64,000 bases of DNA from Girardinichthys multiradiatus (GCF_021462225.1 NC_061801.1:5452125-5516124); one strand, 5' to 3'; shown: positions 43,301-54,700, counted from the stretch's first letter. Program-made: numbers and translations. Notes: generated from the sequence alone by a model not told the origin.

Positions 43301-46300
43301 AAGACCATTCTGGAAGAAAACCTGTTGGAGTCTGCAAGAGACCTGAGACTGGGACGGAGATTTATCTTCCAACAAGACAATGATCCAAAACATAAAGCCA
43401 AATCTACAATGGAATGGTTCACAAATAAACGTATCTAGATGTTGGAATGGCCAAGTCAAAGTCCAGACCTGAATCCAATTGAAAATCTGTGGAAAGAGCT
43501 GAAGACTGCTGTTCACGAACGCTCTCCATCCAACCTCACTGAGCTCGAGCTGTTTTGCAAGAAAGAATGGGCAAGAATTTCAGTCTCTCAATGTGCAAAA
43601 CTGATAGAGACATACCCCAAGCGACTTGCACCTGTAACTGCAGCAAAGGGTGGCGCTACAAAGTATTAACGCAAGGCGGCCAAATAATATTGCACGCCCC
43701 ACTTTTCAATTTTTTATCTGTTAAAAAAGTTTGACACATCCAATAAATTTCATTCCACTTCACGATTGTGTCCCATTTGTTGTTGATTCTTCACAAAAAA
43801 TTTGAATTTTATATCTTTATGTTTGAAGCCTCAAATGTGGCAAGGCACTGTACATTGGGAAGTATAATTACACTACTCCGCTGCAAGTTTATTTTTAGCC
43901 AAGGAAGGAATGGAGGAAAACCCGCTACTGACTGATGGGCATTGAGAAATACACAGGAAAAGGGTCATCTGTTTCCACAAAACATGAACTTGTACTATAA
44001 CAAAAGCAGTGCTTTCAGTGGTAACATGACACTATATTGCCAAAACAAATTCCTCATCTGCTGCTTTGAACTTGTGTGTAGCCATGTTGGAAAAGAGAGG
44101 GGCTTCCTCAAATTGTTTGCACAAAGTCAAGAGTATGAAATTATTCAAAATCTCTTCATATACTTCAGTGTTAATAATTTCCTTCTCTGGACTGAGGGGT
44201 TGAACCCAACTCAAGAAAAACAGCCCACACCAAAGCCCTCTCTCACCAAACTTTACTCTTGACACAATGCAGTCAGGTAAGCACCCTCCTCCAGGCACCT
44301 GCCCTCAAGTCCAGTGGCAGTATGTTTTACACCACTGCATCCAATGAATTTGGTGATTTAAAGTAACTGCTTGGCTATGGAAACCCATTCCGTGAATCAC
44401 TCATGAGTGAATTTGAAAATGGCATGCAGTTGGTTTGGGCAGGTGTGTCTATAGTCAATACTCACCTGCCCTACACTTTGTGCATGGTACAGTGCAGGCC
44501 CATACTACCTTAACAACATCATTAATCCAGTCATTGTGCCCCTGCATGAACAACACAGGGCTAATTTTATCTTCATGGACAACATTGCTCCAGCTCATCG
44601 AGATCGCATCATTAGGGAATGGCTGCAGGAGACTGGGGCGCCTTGAATGGAGTGGCCTCCACTTGATCCAGACCCCATTCCATAGAAAAAATATAGGATC
44701 AGCTAAAACACCATCTAGAGGCACATAAATCTGTACCCCAGAGTCTCAATGACCTGAGGGTTGCCCTTCAAGAAGAGTGAGATGCCATGTCTAAACAGAC
44801 AAAAAGTCAACTTCTAAAGAGCATGAGATGTTGTCAACCTCTAGTTGATGGTCAAGGGTAAGGGTGTCTGGCTTTCGTACCAAATGTAATTACAGAAACC
44901 AGGTGCCAGGTTCTGAGCTATTAGAAAACAGTGGTAGTGGGTTTTGTTCAGCAGCATTTCAGGCAAAATTATCTGATTTATACTGGATGATTTTGAGAGG
45001 GCGTCTTAAAAGGTTGCATAAGGCTTTATACTTTACGAAAAGACACACCGCCATTGTTTATCGGTTCATTTACTTTACTGTATCCCTCAATGCAACCTAA
45101 ACCTGGCTACAGGAAGGTGTTTGGCTCAAGCTTGAAGTATATACCTGGTAGCTATGTCAAATTCAGGTCAGATCACATTTACACCATAAACCAGGGGTCC
45201 CCAAATCCCAGACTCCAGTCCAAATCCACACCCAGAAAGCATTTTGTCCAGACTGCAAAGCATTTTCTAATTTACCATGTAGATAGACATTTTATTCCTG
45301 CCGGCTGCCGCGTCCAACTTTTGAAAAGGAGTGACAGGCAGCTATGTAGGACAGCGACAATCTGGTCCACCCTGTACCCCATGATTGTAGTCAGCCATAT
45401 GTCAGCGGGATGAAAGGGTGTTCGCTGAGGTAGCTGAGAAATGAAAGGCCACAGATTTTAGTGTACACCGCAGAGCTAGGAAAAGCTCAAAAAGCTTGAG
45501 AGCAATTACAGAAATACTAAGGCCCACAATAGCCGGAACAGGTCAAACCAAAAGCCTTGGTGGTTCGAAATAACTGTTTGAGGACATGGTGTGCAGCAGT
45601 GAGTGTTTGTACTTGAAACTTCTCCAATTTGGTACACTCACACTGCCCAATAAGAGAGTAAAAAGGCAGAACATATGTTTTAGAGGCACAACGCAGGAAG
45701 CTGACGTCTGGAGGTGTGGCTTCACCCATAACTACAACAGTCAGTGTGTCAACAGAAACGATGGCTTTCGTGTGGACTAGAGCAAGATCGAGTGGAGCCG
45801 TATGGTGCTGGAACAGTGAATAGAAGGGAGGCATTAGGCAAAATGTTAAAAAGGAAATGGCAAAATTATAATGACCAGTCTATTATAGACTGAAATACCC
45901 AGAATTTCTAGACCATAAACTCTAGGTCTACATAAAGGGGAGTGTAGATTTATTTTTTTACACCAGTAGGCAAGACCAGATATCAAAGTCTGTACAGACA
46001 AGTATTTTGTGCTTCTGACAGCTTGCGGATTTAAAAATTGCACCTTATAACAAATCAAAACTCCAATAAGTGTTGCATGTTTTTACTCACCAACATCAGC
46101 AGGTCTCCCTCATCCAATGTATTTTGGTCAGACAGGAGCTCTGGGAAAACATTCATGCAATTTTAAATTCCTTACATTGCAATTTTGGATTAACAAAAAG
46201 AAAGTTAATCTGTAAGCCTTAAGGTACAGCTCTGAAATAGGTTTGTGTTTTGCCATTGTTCAGTCATTTGAAATACTATAGATATGCAAGATCCAAAGAG

Positions 46301-48326
46301 ATTACTTTGAAGCGATTTAAAAACAGATGTAGCCTGTCTAATGTGCAAGGGTAGGTCATTCCACATTTTAGGAGCTGCCACAGCAAAAGCGTGATCCCCT
46401 TAACTTACATTTTGTTTTGGCCACACTAAGGAGCAACTGATCAGCTGACCTGAGAACAGAAGGATTCATGATAGTGCAGCAGCTCAGAAACATAAGGAGC
46501 AAGGCCATGAAGAGCATTAAAACCAAATAAAAGAACTTTAAAATGAATTCTGAAATGCACAGGGAGCTATGGAGCACGGCTAAAATGGGGGAAATGTGCT
46601 CACGTTTGCAAGTGCCAGATAAGAGATTTGCTGCAGCATATTGCACTCTCTGAAGCTGGGCAATAGAGGAACCACTGACCCCACATAAAGTGCATTACAG
46701 TAATCCAGCTGAGTAATAATGAAGCCATGGATTACAGTCTCAAAGTGCATCGTAAGAAGAATATTTTGGCCAACAGTCTTAAATGACAAAAGCTTGATTT
46801 GACCACTGCCCTAATCTGGCAGGCAAATTTAAGATCAGCATCCACTTAACGCCAAGGTTTGTGACAGTTCATTTCTTGTACTGGGCTAGATAACCTATCT
46901 CAATAGGGGGAGTCTTAGTGGTGCCACCAAATACCATGACCTGTCTTACTCTCATTGAACTTTAAAAAACCGAGAGCCATCCAGGCCTGTTAGCCTTCAA
47001 GAGAGTTTAGCAGTAAATGAACACTGTTTCTATCCTTCTTTTTGAGCGGAATATAAACCTGTCCATCATCAACGTAGCAGTGGAAGAGCACACCATGCTT
47101 TCTCAGTATGGAGCCAAGTGGAAGCAGATATAGGGGAAAAAAGAAGAGGGCCTAAAACCGAGCCCTGTGGCACACCACATGGTAGTGGATCAGAGGATGA
47201 CACATGGTCACTGAGGCTAACACAGAAGGTTCAATTTTTCAGGTATGATCTGAACCACTCCATTGGTGTATCCCTGATGCCTACCCACTGCACTAAACGT
47301 AAGTGTAAAATTGTGTGGTCTACCACATCAAAAGCAGCAATTAAATCCAAAAGGACAAGAACCACACAGTCACTAGAATTTGTAGCTAAAAATATATTAA
47401 AAACTAAAAAAAAAAAAAAGGAGCAGATTCAGTGCTGTGTAAGGTTTTAAAACTAGAATGGAAAACCTCTAAAACATCCTGCTCTTCTAAAAAGGCCATC
47501 AACTGATCATAAACCAACTTCAGTAATTTTTTTAAATGAAGGGTAGCTTAGAAATTGGCCTATAATTGCCAAGAATTGTGGGCTCTAGAGCAGGTTTTTT
47601 AAGTGGGGGTTGAACAACAGAATGTTTTGAATTTGCAGGAACTACACCTGAGGACAAGCTGTTAACAATAGCAAGGACAAAGTTTAAAAATATTTCTGAA
47701 AAAGTGTGCCTTCTAAAATTAAAAGTTAGTATTTCAATACACTTATTTCTAATTTCTGAAAGCATTTCTACAGGTTTTCTAAAAGCAAATGAACAGTATT
47801 TTTACTGCAATTGTCAGCCTCAACATCAGATAAAAAGTAGCCTTAAGGTATCTGCAAGAAGTTTTAATATAAATTTTTTCATCCCCTCAGTTGCTAGTAA
47901 TGCCTCAAAACATACGATGAACATGAAAGGTCAACACTTGAAACCATGTTTTTTTTTTTCTACCCCAAGACTGACATAAAAATAAACTTAAATGGAAACC
48001 AAACACAGTGTGGACTTACCTTCTAATGTCTCTGGATGATAGGTCAGGTTTTGTAATGTTTGGATATCAATCAAAGGCACTATGGAAAAACATCTTCATA
48101 CAATCAACAGTTCAGAACTAAAGACACTGATTGAGGTAAGCTTTGATCATAATAAGGTATACCTGGTTTACCTAGGGAATTGGCATTTACAGTTACACAA
48201 AAGCAGCAGGGTATTATGTTTTTTCCCTAAAAAAAATAATAGCAGTACAGCAATAAACAGTGAGTTCTTACCATTTTCCCCATATTCAGCAAACACTAGT
48301 GCCACTAGGAAGATCAGAAGCAGCAT
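34379..48326 (-). CDS. astacin-family secreted zinc metallopeptidase
   Basis: This is a zinc endopeptidase of the M12A family, probably secreted. Nine coding exons join in frame: 48326-48272, 48079-48020, 46140-46091, 37821-37752, 37659-37542, 37374-37202, 36683-36602, 35118-34997 and 34410-34379, giving 253 residues. Residues 1-13 are a signal peptide (MLLLIFLVALVFA). The propeptide runs to about 58, and the catalytic domain begins near NAVGPFWP (59). The zinc motif HEILHTLGFQHEHTR is at 145-159 (ligands H145, H149, H155; catalytic E146). The Met-turn SIMHY has M199 and the Y201 ligand. Cysteines 97, 119, 138 and 243 match the two canonical disulfides. There are no TSP, EGF, CUB or MAM domains and no extra N-terminal cysteine pair as in six-cysteine fish hatching enzymes. 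The last exon (tail APELNHQRGW) is the least certain. The subfamily is left open. Confidence 0.9.
35208..36474 (-). mobile_element. Tc1-like transposon, family B, copy 2 (defective)
   Basis: This 1267 bp element has the same inverted ends as the copy at 8.1 kb, with TA on each side (35206-35207, 36475-36476). The minus-strand transposase is in two frames. 36288-35854 holds the paired-like DNA-binding region; 35893-35258 holds FSDEST, KHGGGSVMVWAAIS, YQDDDAPIH and PDLNIIEPLW, so all three catalytic acids are present. A frame break near 35880 separates the halves. It sits in the astacin intron between the Met-turn exon and the exon encoding the C-terminal disulfide cysteine. Confidence 0.93.
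37920..38045 (+). repeat. GC-rich interspersed repeat, same family as 17.04 kb
   Basis: ATCCATTTTCTATACCCGCT, then a GC-rich block, then GGTCACCAGTCCATCACA follow the same order as the copy at 17040-17172. It lies in the long astacin intron. Confidence 0.6.
38585..39555 (-). mobile_element. internally deleted Tc1-like element
   Basis: Long inverted ends are visible: about 38600-38760 (AACAGTGTAAATTGCTGTTCC) against 39380-39520 (complement of TTACACTGTTATGCAAG). Inside, the minus strand keeps only short transposase pieces, including the antisense of a PHRFSMGLRPGD-type region near 38950. At about 950 bp it lacks the central catalytic region. It resembles a common teleost Tc1-like family whose ends read GTACTCACTTTTGTTGCC. 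Confidence 0.65.
39895..42020 (+). repeat. 2.1 kb non-coding repeat built of two ~770-bp units (copy A)
   Basis: The block starts AGGCCCGAGCAGGAAGGCCT and ends near GCTGCTTGCAGCTTTTATTA before an (ATT)n run. Matching landmarks recur about 770 bp apart: AGTCTCTTGG at 40178 and 40955, AGTTATCAAAA at 40354 and 41129, ACAGATAAC at 40637 and 41405. Between them come CAGGA(G/A)GT(T/C)GGCCATTTTGG, ACAGGAAGT and the GTGTGGC(C/A)GTGG...GGC(A/G)TGG series in the same order. No ORF encodes a known protein. A second copy lies in reverse at 57.5-62.7 kb. Its class is unknown to me. Confidence 0.75.
42380..43850 (+). mobile_element. Tc1-like transposon, family C (defective)
   Basis: This 1471 bp element has ends CAGTGCCTTGTGAAAGTATT and CAAGGCACTG and TA flanks (42378-42379, 43851-43852). 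The long subterminal inverted repeats include ATCAACAACAAGTGGGACAC. The plus-strand gene shows FKAGFGNKKISQALNIPRST, LWSDETKIELFG, FQQDNDPKHKA and SPDLNPIENLWKELK, so the catalytic acids remain. In-frame stops occur near 42785 and at 43436, and there are frame changes near 42990, 43250 and 43330. It lies in the long astacin intron. Confidence 0.92.
44030..44270 (-). mobile_element. decayed Tc1-like transposase fragment, family D type
   Basis: The minus strand reads SRVKFGERGLWCGLFFLSWV, then EEILNNFILLTLCKQFEEAP and FSNMATHKF, a degraded version of the VKFGGGG ... LFQHD region seen in the element at 53.4-53.7 kb. The aspartate of the FQHD motif is lost. No ends were found. Confidence 0.5.
44435..44870 (+). 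mobile_element. decayed Tc1-like transposase fragment, further family
   Basis: Near 44490-44670 the plus strand reads YYLNNIINPVIVPLHEQH, NFIFMDNIAPAHRDRIIREW and then, after a stop, MEWPPLDPDPIP. These correspond to the MDNAPAH and WPxxSPDLNPIE blocks of another Tc1-like lineage. Several stops follow. Confidence 0.55.
44871..46090. other. astacin intron sequence, largely unassigned
   Basis: No gene is supported. CCAGGGGTCCCCAAATCC at 45192-45209 resembles the start of a hAT/Charlie-type terminus, but I could not find a matching far end. A 105-codon minus-strand frame at 45834-45517 has no recognisable domain. Confidence 0.35.
46350..47800 (-). mobile_element. decayed L2-like non-LTR retrotransposon
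   Basis: On the minus strand the order is that of an L2/CR1-group reverse transcriptase. PPLKKPALEPTILGNYRPIS (47610-47540) comes first. A region near 47050 (VYIPLKKKDRNSVHLLLNSL) is followed by FNE-type residues. TQLDYCNALYVGSV (46730-46680) follows, and HISPILAVLHSSL, then VLRSADQLLLSVAKTK (46590-46420). Stops and frameshifts occur throughout. It fills most of the astacin intron between exons 2 and 3. Confidence 0.75.
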
Positions 48327-48535
48327 GTTCCTCTAAAGCTTCCAGCACCACTCCCAATGTTATCACATGAAGTGAAATAAGCTGGGACCTGCAACCTTCT
48401 TCAAAAGAGCCTTAGATCCACTTCCTTTTATAGATTGAAGCAGGTACGCTCCTTTTTGGTTTGCCAGCACAAGACTCGGCTAGATGTGACAATGAGTGGC
48501 CAGGGAGGAGTTTAATTCTTCTATTGGGAGCCTCG

Positions 48536-48603
48536 TACTACTACAACTACTACTACTACTACCACTACTACTACTACAAGTAATACTACTAATAATAATT
48601 ATT
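48536..48603. repeat. (ACT)n/(AAT)n microsatellite
   Basis: About fifteen interrupted ACT triplets are followed by AAT triplets. It lies about 210 bp upstream of the astacin start codon. Confidence 0.9.
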
Positions 48604-49051
48604 ATGATGTATTGTTGGATTCACAGACTTGGTCTTTTACCTGAGAGAATTGACTGAAATGATCTTACAGACATGATAAGAGCTTTAACTCAGGATCTTG
48701 GTCCTTACTGAAACACAAGTTAACCCAATCACAGTTGTTGCATGACATTCAATCCATTATTGTGGTATATATGTTATATTATTGCTTCTAAATAAGTTGA
48801 TATTTTAGAGAGTCATACTTTAGTGTTTCTAAATATTATAAAGAATTATTACAATCGGTTTGTTTTGCTAATCGAGTAACAAGGACCCTGCGACTTGCCA
48901 TCATCAGGTCTAGGAGGCTCCAGTCCTAACAGAAACTTCCTACCAGGTGGTGGCGGTATTAATGTATAACGTCGTCGGACACCCGTAGAAAGAAGAAGAG
49001 GAAGACAAATATCTCTTTCCTTAAAACTACAGGCCTCTGAAACGTCTCAAG
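48604..49051 (+). promoter_or_regulatory. shared upstream region; candidate ZCCHC9 5' UTR exon near its end
   Basis: A donor CTCAAG|GTAACG (exon end 49051) follows purine-rich non-coding sequence (AGAAAGAAGAAGAGGAAG near 48990). ZCCHC9's first coding exon begins at an acceptor (51731-51732), so a non-coding exon is expected upstream, and this is the nearest good candidate. The interval lies between the divergent astacin and ZCCHC9 genes. Confidence 0.35.
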
Positions 49052-49243
49052 GTAACGTTGACTCATTTGTAAGGTTTGAGAATATTTACAGTCTTATTTT
49101 ATCAATAGACATTTTTTTGATGGTTTTTATATCAGAGGCTTTTCCTGGTGGCTAACAACCACTCAGCTGACATGTGCCGACAACATGCGGCGCTAACAGC
49201 CCTCTCTGTGGGTTAGGTTACGTTCTCAGCCACAGTGATAATA

Positions 49244-50852
49244 CGGGTCCTTCTCAAAATATTAGCATATTGTGATAAAGTTCATTATTTTCCATAATGT
49301 CATGATGAAAATTTAACATTCATATATTTTAGATTCATTGCACACTAACTGAAATATTTCAGGTCTTTTATTGTCTTAATACGGATGATTTTGGCATACA
49401 GCTCATGAAAACCCAAAATTCCTATCTCACAAAATTAGCATATTTCATCCGACCAATAAAAGAAAAGTGTTTTTAATACAAAAAACGTCAACCTTCAAAT
49501 AATCATGTACAGTTATGCACTCAATACTTGATCGGGAATCCTTTTGCAGAAATGACTGCTTCAATGCGGCGTGGCATGGAGGCAATCAGCCTGTGGCACT
49601 GCTGAGGTCTTATGGAGGCCCAGGATGCTTCGATAGCGGCCTTTAGCTCATCCAGAGTGTTGGGTCTTGAGTCTCTCAACGTTCTCTTCACAATATCCCA
49701 CAGATTCTCTATGGGGTTCAGGTCAGGAGAGTTGGCAGGCCAATTGAGCACAGTGATACCATGGTCAGTAAACCATTTACCAGTGGTTTTGGCACTGTGA
49801 GCAGGTGCCAGGTCGTGCTGAAAAATGAAATCTTCATCTCCATAAAGCTTTTCAGCAGATGGAAGCATGAAGTGCTCCAAAATCTCCTGATAGCTAGCTG
49901 CATTGACCCTGCCCTTGATAAAACACAGTGGACCAACACCAGCAGCTGACACGGCACCCCAGACCATCACTGACAGTGGGTACTTGACACTGGACTTCTG
50001 GCATTTTGGCATTTCCTTCTCCCCAGTCTTCCTCCAGACTCTGGCACCTTGATTTCCGAATGACATGCAGAATTTGCTTTCATCCGAAAAAAGTACTTTG
50101 GACCACTGAGCAACAGTCCAGTGCTGCTTCTCTGTAGCCCAGGTCAGGCGCTTCTGCCGCTGTTTCTGGTTCAAAAGTGGCTTGACCTGGGGAATGCGGC
50201 ACCTGTAGCCCATTTCCTGCACACGCCTGTGCACGGTGGCTCTGGATGTTTCTACTCCAGACTCAGTCCACTGCTTCCGCAAGTCCCCCAAGGTCTGGAA
50301 TCGGCCCTTCTCCACAATCTTCCTCAGGGTCCGGTCACCTCTTCTCGTTGTGCAGCGTTTTCTGCCACACTTTTTCCTTCCCACAGACTTCCCACTGAGG
50401 TGCCTTGATACAGCACTCTGGGAACAGCCTATTCGTTCAGAAATTTTTTCTGTGTCTTACCCTCTTGCTTGAGGGTGTCAATAGTGGCCTTCTGGACAGC
50501 AGTCAGGTTGGCAGTCTTACCCATGATTGGGGTTTTGAGTGATGAACCAGGCTGGGAGTTTTAAAGACCTCAGGAATCTTTTGCAGGTGTTTAGAGTTAA
50601 CTCGTTGATTCAGATGATTAGGTTCATAGCTCGTTTAGAGACCCTTTTAATGATATGCTAATTTTGTGAGATAGGAATTTGGGGTTTTCATGAGCTGTAT
50701 GCCAAAATCATCCGTATTAAGACAATAAAAGACCTGAAATATTTCAGTTAGTGTGCAATGAATCTAAAATATATGAATGTTAAATTTTCATCATGACATT
50801 ATGGAAAATAATGAACTTTATCACAATATGCTAATATTTTGAGAAGGACCTG
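49244..50852 (-). mobile_element. Tc1-like transposon, family A, copy 2 (one-base frameshift)
   Basis: This 1609 bp element has ends GGGTCCTTCTC and GAGAAGGACCTG with TA flanks. The start codon (complement at 50524-50522) and MGKTANLTAVQKATIDTLKQ are intact. One base is missing in the A-run near 50445, shifting EGKTQKEISE to EGKTQKKFLNE and then a stop. The rest of the frame (50384-49521) is open and retains FSDESKF, FQHDLAPAHS and NPIENLWD, so all catalytic acids are present. It sits in the presumed first intron of ZCCHC9. Confidence 0.95.
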
Positions 50853-51019
50853 TATTATAGCTCCGTCGATAAAATTCACTTCAGATATAGTTCGTCGTCA
50901 ACAGCACAGCGTGACACTGTGACTTTATCATTTCGTTTTTTGTTTCGCGTGGTTTTCTTAGCACTCATTATATTTATATTTATCTTGTTTTCACCAGTTA
51001 GGCCGTCAGCCATAATAAT

Positions 51020-51480
51020 TCAGTTCAGTTTTATTTATATAGCGCCAATTCAATCGAATCATACAGATTTCAAGTCAGGTACATACATTTAAATTAATCC
51101 TAATTATCAGACAGTCAGATTCAGTTTATTATTGAAGTCGGTTAAAAAGTTTTTCTGTCTAAGGAAACCCAGCAGATTGCATCCAGTCAGTGACTTGCAG
51201 CATTCACTCCTCCTGGATGAGCATATAGAGACAGTGGACAGTCACTGGCGTTGACTTTGCAGCAATCCCTCATACTGAGCATGCATGTAGCAACAGTGGA
51301 GAGGAAAAACTCCCTTTTAACAGGAAGAAACCTCCAGCAGAACCAGGCTCAGTGTGAGCGGCCATCTGCCACGACCGACTGGAGGTTAGAGAGAACAGAG
51401 CAGACACAAAGAGAACAAAGAAGCACTGATCCAGGAGTCCTTTCTGTAGGAAGGAAAAGTGAAACATTAATGGTTATAGC
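51020..51480 (+). repeat. abundant teleost interspersed repeat, unclassified
   Basis: It starts TTCAGTTCAGTTTTATTTAT and ATAGCGCCAATTCAAT and continues through AAGGAAACCCAGCAGATTGC, GCAATCCCTCATACTGAGCA and GAAACCTCCAGCAGAACCAG. I recognise this order as a high-copy fish repeat. A fragment of it occurs near 13.53 kb. No coding capacity was seen. Confidence 0.6.
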
Positions 51481-51748
51481 TCCTTTGTGCTCTGTGTCAG
51501 CCAGGAGGAGCCTGATTGGTGAAAAGCCCTTATGGAAAATTATTCCTTTTTTAAAGTCCTTTAAAATATATCAAGACCATGGTCCACTTAAAAGATCAAT
51601 AATTAAAAGACTAATTTTGACATAAGAATCACCTTGTGGTTAAATGGTTGTGCAGAGTGATTAGACACATATAAAGACATTGCCAAGAGCTTCATTAGTT
51701 TAAAAAGTTTAATGTTTTTCTGCTGTTTTTAGTCGTTCCTTTGAAGCC

Positions 51749-54700
51749 ATGACGAGGTGGGCGAGAGCCAATAACGTCCACAAACACAAAGCAGCTGAGG
51801 CAACTCCCTGGAATCAGCTTAGAGCAGCCGGAAGAAGAGGAGCAGGAAGAGATGGAAGTCGCTCTGCTGGGGCTTCACAAGATCAGAGGGACCCTTTAAG
51901 AAACACTTGCAGTTCTGGGAAGAAGCCTAACCGCAAAAAGAAAGAATTTATCAGTGAGGATGTAAATGGGTTCCTGGAGTACCTGAAGCAGAGTGGACAG
52001 GCCCTGCCTCTAGGAAAGGAAGGAGAGAAGGAATCAGAACTGGAGCTCAGGGAGAAGGTGGGGGTGGCCCTGAAGAGAGACAAGAGGAGAGAGGACAGGA
52101 GGGTAAAGAGGCAGACGGACAAGAAGAATAAGATGGTGAGTTACACTGAAGTCAAAGATTGTTTCAATTTAAGGCTGCATTTGTACGGTACCTTGTAAAA
52201 GTCTTTGTTCACTTTAAATTTTTTCGCTTTTGTCACGTTACAAACTTCAGTGTACACTAAATTGCCAAAGGTTTTCCACTCACTTCCATGGCCACAGGTG
52301 TATAAATCAAGCACCTAAACATGCAGACTGTTTCTACAAACATTTGTGGAAGAATGGGTCGCCCTCAGGAGCTCAGTGACTTCCAACATGGTGTGCAGAG
52401 GTCTCCGACTTAGTCAGGCCCTACAGACCACCAAACCCTATGTGGCCTTCAGATTAGCTCAAGAACAGGGCGTAGCAAACTTCATGGGATGGGTCCCTGT
52501 TGCCGAGCAGCTGCACCCAAGTCATACATCAACAATTGTAATGAAACGCGTCAGATGCAGTAGTGTTAGGGTGTATTCACACTTGCCACTTTTGGTCCGC
52601 TTTAAACGGACCGGAGTTCGTTTCCCCCCTTGGTCCGGACCTTTTGTGCAGGTGTGAATACACTCAAGCAAACCCTGGTCATGACCAAACAACTGGATCG
52701 AGACCCACTTTTGAGGTGGTCTCGGTCTGCTTCCAAATGGACTCTGGTACGGTTCGCTGATGGTCTGAATACAAACCGGTCCCGATCCGAACCAACTCCA
52801 AAAAGCGTACGTCTCTTTGGACATAAAAAGCCACCGTAGCCGCTAGCAAAGGTGTGTGTTGTAAGGTAATCATACCTGATAAGCTGTGTGTTGCTTAGCA
52901 ACGCTACTGGCTTGTTGCACGTAGAGAACGTCGGCGTTCAGCACGCATTCTCCAACGCTGTTCCAACATTATAAATGGAACGTCTCAAAGTCTGTGTTGA
53001 ATGAGCTGCTCTTCACCCTCACAATAATATTGCAGCTGTAATAACGGCACAAATATGCAGAACAGAGGTGCTGCACGCAGCATGTCTACAGCTGTTTTCC
53101 TACATGTCTGGGTCTGTCATCTGTCCCGCCCCCATCATTTCTGTCCAATGGGAGCCATGATCGTCACCCTCGTGGCTTTGTTTACAAGTAATAGTTCACT
53201 TGCAAAAAGTACAATGTGAAAACAAACCGCACCAAATGAAAAAAATAAAGTTCGCTTTTGGTCCGGACCAAACAAGTGGACCAAAGGACTTTCCTGGTGT
53301 GAATACACCATGCTGCCAGTGGACTCTAGAGCACTGAAGATCCATTCTCTGGAGTGACAAATTGCACTTCTCTACCTGCCAGTCTGATGTACGAGTCTGG
53401 GTTTGAAGGTTGTTAGGAGAACAGTACTTGTCTGACTGCATTGCACCAAGTGTAAAGTTTGGTGGGGGGGGGATTATGCTGTGGGGCTGTTTTACAGGAG
53501 CTGGGCTTGGCTCCTGAGTTCCAGTGAAAGGAACTCTGAATGCTTCAGCATACCAAGAGATGTTGGACAATTCCATGCTCCCAACCTTGTGAGAACAGTT
53601 TGTAGATGGCCCTTTCCTCTTCCAACATGACTGTGCACCAGTGCACAAAGCAAGGTCCATAAAAACATGGATGAGAGAGTTTGATGTGGATGAGCTTAAC
53701 TGGCCCAGAGTCCTGACCTCAGCCAAACAGAACACCTTTGTCATGAATTAGAGCAGAGACTGAGAGAAAGGCCTGCTTGTCTAGCATCAGTCTATGACCT
53801 CACAAATGTGCTTCTAAATTAATGGTTGAAAATTCCCAGGAATTGCCAGAGCTGAATCTGTTTTAGCTGCAAAGGGTGGACTAATGTCATATTGACTAAT
53901 ATTAGGAATGGGATGTCACTTAAGTTCATATGTGACTCAAGGCAGATAGGCGACAACTTTTGGCAAAAGTAGTGCATAATTATGTGAAATGTGGAAGGAA
54001 AATGATAGACGGGTGAAAAAATAACCTAATAAATGTGACATGCATTTATATTCAGCCCCCCTGATTCAATAAACTGTAGAACCACTTTTCCCTTAACTAT
54101 CTCTGGGTCAATACCAGCCTTTAACTTCTGTAGGCCTTTTTTTGCCCGCTCTTAGCAATATAACTCAAGGTCAGTCAGATTGGATGCTAGGTTTTAAGGT
54201 CTTTCCACAGATTCTCAGTTAGTTTTAGGTTTGGACTTTGACTGGGCCATTCTAACACAAGACTAGTCTTTGATGTAAACCATTCCATTGTAGCTCTGCT
54301 TGTATATTTAGGGTCATTCATCTGGAAGGTGAACCTCGGCCTCAGTCTCCAGTGATTTGCAGCCTCCAACAGGATTGTCCTGGATTTAGCTCCATCCTTC
54401 TTCCTATCAGCTCTGACTAGCTTCCTTGACCCTGCAGAAGAAAGGCATCCCCACAGCCAGTACTACTGTTTTACCAATGTTGCTAGGGTTTTCAGCGTGG
54501 TGTGCAGCAATAGTTTTCCTCCACACAGCATTTTGCATGTAGGTCAAAAAGTTACACTGTGGTTTAATCTAGCCAGAGCACCTTTAGCCACTATCCTGTA
54601 ACTGTTAGTTTCAAGAAAACAGCCGATGGCGCAGGCCTAATATCTGACATGTTTTTATAGCAGCTCCCAGCTTGCCAAAACTAAACCTCAGCATACAGAA

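Noticed and set aside
45517..45834. 105-codon minus-strand ORF in an astacin intron
   Set aside because: No recognisable domain, no splice support, and surrounding DNA is transposon debris.
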